Source: Planctomycetota bacterium
GTDB lineage: Bacteria > Planctomycetota > GCA-002687715
Reading direction: 5' to 3'
Length of the DNA: 8,806 nt
NCBI GenBank assembly: GCA_013213915.1
Contig: JABSRK010000144.1
Location: 1-8,806, forward strand
Position 1 is the stretch's first letter. The number at the start of each line of letters is the position of its first letter. Below, one piece after another: positions 7,237 through 8,806 of the stretch. A program made the translations under genes and the position numbers. The notes beneath the pieces were generated by a model that saw only the letters and a list, made by a program, of their open reading frames with translations, did not search any database and was not told the DNA's origin.

Positions 7237-8500
7237 ACGAAAGCAGGGCCCTCAACGCCGCGAACACCCCCACAGAGCCGACCAAGAACACCGTCAATGG
7301 GGGCCCGAGCCGCCTATAGGCGCCCGCTACGGTCTCTCCAAAGAACTTGGACGAAAGCACAAGGCACATGTGGACAGGGGACAGCATGTAGCCAATGAAA
7401 CCCATGGCGTAACCAAGAACGAGATACGGGAGCAAAGCACTCACCGGTGTATCACCCCCGACGAGCGCCACGATGACGGGGAACGAGACCGTCACGACGA
7501 CGATCGTCGCCCCGGACACGAACCCGACAAACAGCGGCAGGAACGCGATCGCGAGCAGGGGCGGCAAGCCACCATCGCGCACCAGGTCGGCGGTCTTCTG
7601 CGCGGCACCCGTACTGCCGACCATCCCGCCGAACACCTTCACGCCAAGCGCGAGGACGAGCAAGTCCCAGACCCGTCTCTCCTTTATAGCGCCGAGCAGC
7701 AAGCCGGCGCCGCCGAGCGCGAGCGCGGTGACCAGCCCGAGCACCAAGGCCCCTACCAACCCCACACCACCGGAGGATGACTGCGGCAACACGGAACCCA
7801 TGACTGCACCCATAACGGGCATCGCCACGATGACGACGATCAAGGGCAATAACGCGCGCGCGAGTTGGCCGTTTTCGGGACGCTCGTCCGAAAGCGAGTC
7901 ACAGCCCCCGGGTACGCGGCGCAGGATGAACCACCATCCCACGACCACCAGCAGGCACATCAGCGGTGCCTGGCTCGCACACAGCTTGGCCATGTCGCCG
8001 TCGGGAAGGAACGTCGCTGCGAGCAGCAACGGCGGGTACAGCGGCCAGCACACCTCCCACACGTGACGGAACCAGTAGTTGATGAGGTTCTTGTCCCTTG
8101 TCCCTAGCTCGACGTCGCAGCGCATGCGCTCGACGAGCGGCGCGGAGACCACCGCCCCTCCAGGCATTGGCAGCAGCCCAACGAGCGCGGGCAAACTCGC
8201 CAACCGAATGCGTCGGTTGCGAATAAGCGCACCTGCCGCGGCTACCAGGACGTCCAGGCTCCCCGCGAGCCTCAGCACGACGCTCAGGACAAACACGAGG
8301 GTCACCTGGCACGCGAAGACCCACGTCGAGCCAGCGGCGAGGACCTCACCGAACGCAGCGGCGGTCCACGCCGGACCCCTCCCCGTACTGAGAGCCATCG
8401 CCACCGCACCGACGAGGAAGGCCGCCCCCATCGGAACCCGCCACCGGGTCAGCAGCAGAGCGATGACGAGCCCGAACGTGACGGCGAGAGCGGGATGCAT
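7235..8500 (-). CDS. DUF401-family polytopic membrane protein, putative transporter
   Basis: The protein has 421 residues and is very hydrophobic, with roughly 10-12 predicted membrane segments (for example 4-19, 24-40, 61-80, 100-122, 148-165, 177-195, 216-238, 246-270, 279-295, 312-347, 355-383, 399-419). I assign it to the DUF401 family from three motif stretches: LLPMPGGAVVSAPLVE (109-124), LINYWFRHVWE...WPLYP (139-156) and MLSPVHMCLVLS (372-383). Families of this type belong to the broad ion-transporter group, with proline/glycine-rich re-entrant loops in each half; the substrate is unknown. The internal similarity of PGGAVVSA in one half and SGATIVVV in the other fits two inverted halves, but that is inference. 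The gene ends 10 bp before uvrB, so they are probably co-transcribed, although no functional link to DNA repair is evident. The ATG lacks a strong ribosome-binding site. Confidence 0.85.
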   Translation of the reverse strand: MHPALAVTFGLVIALLLTRWRVPMGAAFLVGAVAMALSTGRGPAWTAAAFGEVLAAGSTWVFACQVTLVFVLSVVLRLAGSLDVLVAAAGALIRNRRIRLASLPALVGLLPMPGGAVVSAPLVERMRCDVELGTRDKNLINYWFRHVWEVCWPLYPPLLLAATFLPDGDMAKLCASQAPLMCLLVVVGWWFILRRVPGGCDSLSDERPENGQLARALLPLIVVIVAMPVMGAVMGSVLPQSSSGGVGLVGALVLGLVTALALGGAGLLLGAIKERRVWDLLVLALGVKVFGGMVGSTGAAQKTADLVRDGGLPPLLAIAFLPLFVGFVSGATIVVVTVSFPVIVALVGGDTPVSALLPYLVLGYAMGFIGYMLSPVHMCLVLSSKFFGETVAGAYRRLGPPLTVFLVGSVGVFAALRALLS

Positions 8501-8516
8501 GCCCGCACTCTATGCA

Positions 8517-8551
8517 AACGGGGCGCGGGCTTCACCGGCCCGCGCCCCGTT
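8517..8551 (-). terminator. Strong GC hairpin, probable terminator of the gene entering from the right
   Basis: A perfect 14-bp inverted repeat (8517-8530 with 8538-8551) has a 7-nt loop. On the minus strand the 3' arm ends CCCCGTTT followed by GCATAG, so the U-tract is only three bases, which is weak for an intrinsic terminator. It lies 20 bp after the stop of the upstream gene and 16 bp before the DUF401 ATG. It therefore probably separates the two transcription units, or protects a 3' end, or attenuates read-through. Confidence 0.6.
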
Positions 8552-8571
8552 CCCGGAATGTCTGGGGAAGA

Positions 8572-8806
8572 TCAGCCGCCAGCGAGGAGGCGCTTTTCGG
8601 CCTCCTTCAGGAAGGGCTCCACGTGAGGACTCTTCCACTCGCCGTCTATCAGCGCCGAAAACTCGTTCCGGGCCGCGAAGGGGTCCTCCGACCACAGCAG
8701 CACGGCCCCGAGGAGTAACCGGCCTTCGCCATCTGTCGGGTTCTTGACGACATGTCTCTTCAACTCGTTGACCGCTTCCGCGAGCACAGCAGCGTCCTTG
8801 AAGCTC
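8572..8806 (-). CDS. C-terminal end of a TPR-like protein; start lies beyond the right edge
   Basis: About 77 codons are present and the frame is open to the window edge, continuing above the only internal GTG. The sequence is alpha-helical and reads like one tetratricopeptide-type helix pair plus a capping helix. The segment VNELKRHVVKNPTDGEGRLLLGAVLLW is followed by DPFAARNEFSALI, which carries the small/large residue pattern of TPR helices, including the NPTDGEGRL turn. It ends EAEKRLLAGG. No catalytic residues, signal peptide or membrane segment are seen in this part. TPR proteins usually mediate protein contacts; the function and the rest of the domain layout lie outside the window. A strong hairpin follows the stop. 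Confidence 0.6.
   Translation of the reverse strand, partial: SFKDAAVLAEAVNELKRHVVKNPTDGEGRLLLGAVLLWSEDPFAARNEFSALIDGEWKSPHVEPFLKEAEKRLLAGG

Noticed and set aside
7115..8066. Plus-strand frames opposite the DUF401 gene
   Set aside because: The minus-strand protein has a clear membrane-protein pattern and family motifs. The plus frames are Arg/His/Pro/Thr-rich shadow sequence.
1..8806. CRISPR arrays, insertion sequences, tRNA/rRNA genes, toxin-antitoxin or phage-defence modules
   Set aside because: I found no regularly spaced repeats, transposase motifs, terminal inverted repeats or RNA-gene signatures on reading both strands. Nearly all sequence is explained by the listed housekeeping genes.

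Overview
The window is a gene-dense stretch of a high-GC bacterial chromosome. It carries housekeeping genes only; I see no mobile element, CRISPR array, tRNA or rRNA. A lipoprotein signal peptidase (LspA) shows that the cell makes lipoproteins. A DksA/TraR-type zinc-finger protein sits directly upstream of lspA. That pairing, together with the wording of the LspA motifs (VRDFI, NVADSL), reminds me of Planctomycetota and related high-GC Gram-negative phyla. This placement is a weak inference, because no rRNA or marker phylogeny can be run here.

Left block (1-1558, minus strand): a three-gene operon reading dksA-like regulator, lspA, pyrD. lspA and pyrD share an ATGA overlap. pyrD runs off the left edge, and about its first 222 codons are present.

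Centre (1727-3404, plus strand): divergent from the dksA operon lie a XerC/XerD-type tyrosine recombinase and then a family 5 (UdgB-type) uracil-DNA glycosylase. The 168-bp divergent region between dksA and xerD holds a plausible -10 element for dksA and several small repeats.

Right block (3370-8500, minus strand): a DUF401-family membrane protein, uvrB and uvrC are packed with gaps of 10 and 3 bp, so they are almost certainly one operon. The uvrB Shine-Dalgarno sequence overlaps the DUF401 stop codon. The uvrC 3' end overlaps the glycosylase 3' end by 35 bp tail to tail. Upstream of DUF401, after a strong hairpin, is the C-terminal end of a gene entering from the right edge that looks TPR-like.

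Functionally, the centre and right form a genome-maintenance neighbourhood: Xer dimer resolution, uracil base excision and UvrBC nucleotide excision. The left block covers transcription control, lipoprotein maturation and de novo pyrimidine synthesis. I found no convincing undescribed system. The most notable details are an atypical LspA active-site segment, a DUF401 gene coupled to uvrBC, and a glycosylase with an atypical C-terminal motif.
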